Notes under the pieces: generated by a model
The model's database searches: none
Seen by the model: the letters and a program-made list of their open reading frames with translations, nothing else
Told to the model about the DNA's origin: nothing
Source of the DNA: a virus
Virus record (IMG/VR): IMGVR_UViG_3300025132_000273
Location: 1 to 24,905 of that record
Direction: 5' to 3' (one strand)
DNA length: 24,905 nucleotides
Shown here: one piece after another, positions 22,364-24,905 of the stretch
How positions within the stretch are numbered: the first letter of the stretch is position 1
Layout: each line of letters opens with the position of its first letter
Program-made: the position numbers and the translations under genes

Positions 22364-23020
22364 ATGGGATTTTTAGATAATTCAACGATTACCGTTGATG
22401 CTATTTTAACAAAAAGAGGACGTGAAATACTCTCACAAGGAGGTAATTTCAACATAACTAAGTTCGCTCTTAGTGATGAAGAGGTTGATTACACCTTGTA
22501 TGACGTAACTCATCCAGACGGGACTGATTCTTATGGAGCAGTAATTGAGAATATGTCTTTACTTGAAGGAGCTCCTAACAGAAGTAATTTCAATAGTTTT
22601 CTAACAAATCAAACAGCTGCAGGAGCAACAATAGAACTTGCTAATCTATCTTACCCAAGTGTAAAAGCATTAGCATCTATACCTTTGAGTCCCACTACTA
22701 AAGGAGGAGCAGCTGAAGACTACATATTTACGATTGATAATACAAACATTGTTAGATTCAAAGGACAAGCAGCCGCTAAAACATTTACAGGTAAGAGTGT
22801 TGAATTGATAGCACAATCATTTGGTACACCTACTCCGAATGCTTCAACTCTTGTTAATGTTCAGGGTGTTGAATCAGGACTTGTTTCAGTAGTTAATATC
22901 ACGGTAGTAGCTGATACAACAGGTACTGGTGACGCTCAAGGAACTCAAGACCCAACTACTACTACAACAACCGGAGGTGACACAACCAATGGTCGTGGAG
23001 GAGTAATCTACGATGTATAA
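22364..23020 (+). CDS. Virion structural protein (218 aa), Thr-rich tail
   Basis: Begins MGFLDNSTITVDAILTKRGR, a start seen again and again in structural proteins of aquatic T4-like phages, then FNITKFALSDEEVDYTLYDVTHPDG and a beta-rich middle. The last 30 residues are a low-complexity Thr/Gly stretch (PTTTTTTGGDTTNGRGG). The ATG at 22364 is chosen because GGAG (22354-22357) is 6 bases upstream; a TTG at 22352 would overlap that site. The 75-base gap before it is the longest in the structural cluster and is AT-rich (GTTATATATAC), so a promoter there is possible. The stop overlaps the next gene by 8 bases. Function within the tail unknown. Confidence 0.72.
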   Translation: MGFLDNSTITVDAILTKRGREILSQGGNFNITKFALSDEEVDYTLYDVTHPDGTDSYGAVIENMSLLEGAPNRSNFNSFLTNQTAAGATIELANLSYPSVKALASIPLSPTTKGGAAEDYIFTIDNTNIVRFKGQAAAKTFTGKSVELIAQSFGTPTPNASTLVNVQGVESGLVSVVNITVVADTTGTGDAQGTQDPTTTTTTGGDTTNGRGGVIYDV

Positions 23021-24035
23021 ACAACTTACAGAAGCCGACAAAGTATCTGATGTTGCTATAGTAACATCTGGTTTATTTCAAGATGGTGCTTCAAGCATCA
23101 CAACTTTTCACACCTCATCAACTCAATACACAAACACTGGTGATTACAACATTGATTTATACAGATATGCTCCTGGTACAAATGCTTCAGCATCTGTTCA
23201 GTTTGGTGTAGTGTTTGGTCATAGAGATGGAAGTGGTTCACTAGGAGGTGTTGGTGTCAGCGGTGATAGACCTACAGCTGCTGTATTCGGTCAGTTCAAT
23301 AATACTTTAAATCCGCCCGAAACAACACAATTTACTTTCGGTGATTTATCAACAAAAGAATTTTATGCAATCTCATTTAATCGTGCTAGAATCAGAGAGA
23401 GAATGGAAGCAGGAGGTTGGGAACTTCATTTAAAAAATGGAGCCGCTGGACCTGTTGTAAAGTTGATTGATGATTCATCTACTAACAAAGGTGGTAACTC
23501 AAGTCAAGTTAATTTTGCTCCTGAGTACAACATTGTCAGTGGTACATTAGTAGGAGGAACAAGTATTGATACAGCTGCTGCTAGTGAAGGAGCAACAGGT
23601 ACTTATGGTAAGTTTTATCCAAGTATCGGAGTCTTAGTATTGAATCCTACAAAGTTAGCTGACCCAGATAATCTTAATTTGGTTACCGTTAGTGGTTCGA
23701 ATAGTGATGATAGAAATAATGAGAAACTTTATAATGTAATCAAAACAGGTGCTTACTTCCAAGCTAAACGTGAAGAACAAATAACTTCACGTCATTTCTT
23801 TGTAAGAGCAACAGCTAATGAATTTAACTCAACAACTAACGAGACCTATTATACTGAATCAGTATCAGGTGTCAAAAGAGTAATTGATGGATTAAGTTCA
23901 GACCCTAAAACTTATATTACAACCGTAGGTATGTATAATAGTGATAATGAATTGTTAGCTATTGCTAAACTAAGTCAACCAATCTTAAAATCAAAATCGA
24001 GAGAAGCTCTTATCAAAGTCAAACTTGATTTCTAA
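23013..24035 (+). CDS. Virion structural protein (340 aa)
   Basis: A beta-rich, Ser/Thr/Gly-rich protein without signal peptide. It contains VQFGVVFGHRDGSGSLGG (about 62-79), FTFGDLSTKEFYAISFNRARIRERMEAGGWELHL, a GVLVLNPTKL segment and a conserved-looking end MYNSDNELLAIAKLSQPILKSKSREALIKVKLDF. The last pattern is one I associate with tail/neck-region structural proteins in aquatic T4-like phages, without a firm T4 name. It begins inside the end of the previous gene, and the following gene starts 11 bases after its stop. Confidence 0.68.
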   Translation: MYKQLTEADKVSDVAIVTSGLFQDGASSITTFHTSSTQYTNTGDYNIDLYRYAPGTNASASVQFGVVFGHRDGSGSLGGVGVSGDRPTAAVFGQFNNTLNPPETTQFTFGDLSTKEFYAISFNRARIRERMEAGGWELHLKNGAAGPVVKLIDDSSTNKGGNSSQVNFAPEYNIVSGTLVGGTSIDTAAASEGATGTYGKFYPSIGVLVLNPTKLADPDNLNLVTVSGSNSDDRNNEKLYNVIKTGAYFQAKREEQITSRHFFVRATANEFNSTTNETYYTESVSGVKRVIDGLSSDPKTYITTVGMYNSDNELLAIAKLSQPILKSKSREALIKVKLDF

Positions 24036-24046
24036 GGGGGTTTTAA

Positions 24047-24905
24047 ATGTCATTCAAGAAAAACCTTGAACCCGAAGATATTGTAGTTTCGTCATTTCAA
24101 GTTCACAAGACGTTTTCGTTTACTGATGCTGATAGTGGGAGCGGAATATATTCTGTACCAATAACGAAAGGTACTGATAGCACTATATTCAACTATAACA
24201 CTACTGATGGTGATTCAAAGACAATATCAAACCCCTCTGAAAGTGTTTTCTATAAAGTTCCTACGTATCACGGTATAAACAATTTATACTATCGTAATAT
24301 AACACAAATGAGCGGTTACATAGACTTGATACGAGGAGTACCTACATCTTCAGAAGCTATAATTGACTATACATTTACAAGATTTCTCACTACTGGTTCA
24401 CAGCCTCAAACTTTTAAATATCGAAGACCCTACACACGTCAACTCAGAGACACAGCTAATGTTTTATCAATCCCTCAAGAATTATTCGGTGAAAATATAA
24501 GACCTAGTTCTGTCAAGATTGTTGATGATAGCACATCTAAAACAATAACTTTACGAGATGATGGTAGAGGAAATATTTATGACGTAGCTTTCTCAGCTAG
24601 TTATGCTAGACGTGAACCAAATACAAATACAATGAGTGGAAGTGTCGTAGGTAATGTCTTTTATAATGACGGAATAATCGTATTTACTGATACAGGTTCG
24701 TACGATACGATAAGTTCAGGTACAGGTACAGATGGATTTACGTTAGAGTTTGATTCCACACAAACAATTTACGAACGTTCATATTTTTGTACGATTGATG
24801 AGAACCAATTTACACATACCACAAACAAAAGTCTAAAAGTAGGACAGAGTGGAAGTATATCTTTTGCAGGTACACCTTTCACCTCTTCAGTATTTTCTAA
24901 TAATG
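24047..24905 (+). CDS. Virion structural protein, 5' part (cut by window end)
   Basis: Open from ATG 24047, with GGGGG 6 bases upstream, to the last base of the window, giving 286 residues so far without a stop. It begins SFKKNLEPEDIVVSSFQVHK and contains PTYHGINNLYYRNITQMSG, RPYTRQLRDTANVLSIPQELFGENIRPSSVKI and YDVAFSASYARRE. The composition (Ser/Thr/Asp-rich, beta-prone, no helices of note) agrees with the neighbouring structural proteins. The gene continues beyond the window, so length and C-terminal domains are unknown. Confidence 0.75.
   Translation, partial: MSFKKNLEPEDIVVSSFQVHKTFSFTDADSGSGIYSVPITKGTDSTIFNYNTTDGDSKTISNPSESVFYKVPTYHGINNLYYRNITQMSGYIDLIRGVPTSSEAIIDYTFTRFLTTGSQPQTFKYRRPYTRQLRDTANVLSIPQELFGENIRPSSVKIVDDSTSKTITLRDDGRGNIYDVAFSASYARREPNTNTMSGSVVGNVFYNDGIIVFTDTGSYDTISSGTGTDGFTLEFDSTQTIYERSYFCTIDENQFTHTTNKSLKVGQSGSISFAGTPFTSSVFSNN

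Noticed and set aside
22291-22380. 29-codon ORF in the gap before the 218-aa structural gene
   Set aside because: It overlaps the ribosome binding site and start of the next gene, has no convincing composition, and the gap is better read as a leader.
1-24905. Mobile elements or CRISPR array
   Set aside because: I found no transposase or integrase, no terminal repeats and no evenly spaced direct repeats. Tandem repeats seen (for example TTGGATAGG twice at about 4569-4587) are short and coding.

Overview
The window is a stretch of a low-GC, double-stranded DNA phage genome with a contractile, T4-like (myovirus) tail. The reasons are a gp25-like wedge protein, a gp6/baseplate-J protein of T4-like length (663 aa), a spike/hub OB-fold protein, a gp55-like late sigma factor and exact T4-type late promoter boxes (TATAAATA). 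Strong GGAG-type ribosome binding sites and one near-consensus sigma-70 promoter point to a proteobacterial, probably aquatic, host; this host call is only an inference. I see no integrase, transposon, CRISPR array or plasmid function.

Left part (1-3316): a translation-and-accessory region. A SWIM zinc-finger protein is followed by tRNA-Cys(GCA), tRNA-Ala(UGC) and tRNA-Thr(UGU), two small zinc-ribbon proteins, four very small ORFs (three of them membrane peptides), a peptide deformylase fused to a C-terminal SEC-C metal-binding motif, a complete one-piece tmRNA (ssrA) whose tag ends in YAYAA, and a membrane-anchored 3D-domain (cell-wall-type) protein.

Middle part (3333-10245): one apparent operon. 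It starts at a sigma-70-type promoter whose -10 box lies inside a perfect palindrome and ends at a bidirectional terminator. It encodes 7-deazaguanine synthesis (QueD, QueE, FolE), a small three-helix membrane protein, a phosphoribosyltransferase, a second and divergent QueD-fold protein, a GT4-type glycosyltransferase whose C-terminal signature resembles queuosine-tRNA mannosyltransferase, and a DpdA/TGT-family base-exchange enzyme. An HD protein, a membrane protein, the late sigma factor and a tRNA with anticodon UCA built like selenocysteine tRNA follow. No QueC is present here, so the base made by these genes alone would be 7-carboxy-7-deazaguanine (CDG) rather than preQ0. The second QueD-like protein and the glycosyltransferase are candidates for further tailoring of the base, in DNA or in tRNA.

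Right part (10288-24905): a 73-aa membrane protein on the minus strand with its own late-promoter boxes, then an uninterrupted plus-strand structural cluster: a small conserved-looking protein, baseplate spike/hub, an accessory helical protein, gp25-like wedge, gp6-like wedge, a DNRLRE-like structural protein, two further baseplate/tail proteins, a 1438-aa tail protein with nested carbohydrate-binding-type domains, and three further virion proteins, the last cut by the window edge. Genes abut or overlap by a few bases throughout, as in a late transcription unit.

The points most worth checking are the selenocysteine-type tRNA in a phage, the QueC-less deazaguanine operon with a mannosyltransferase-like enzyme and paired QueD paralogues, the palindrome-controlled promoter, and the deformylase-SEC-C fusion beside a phage tmRNA.
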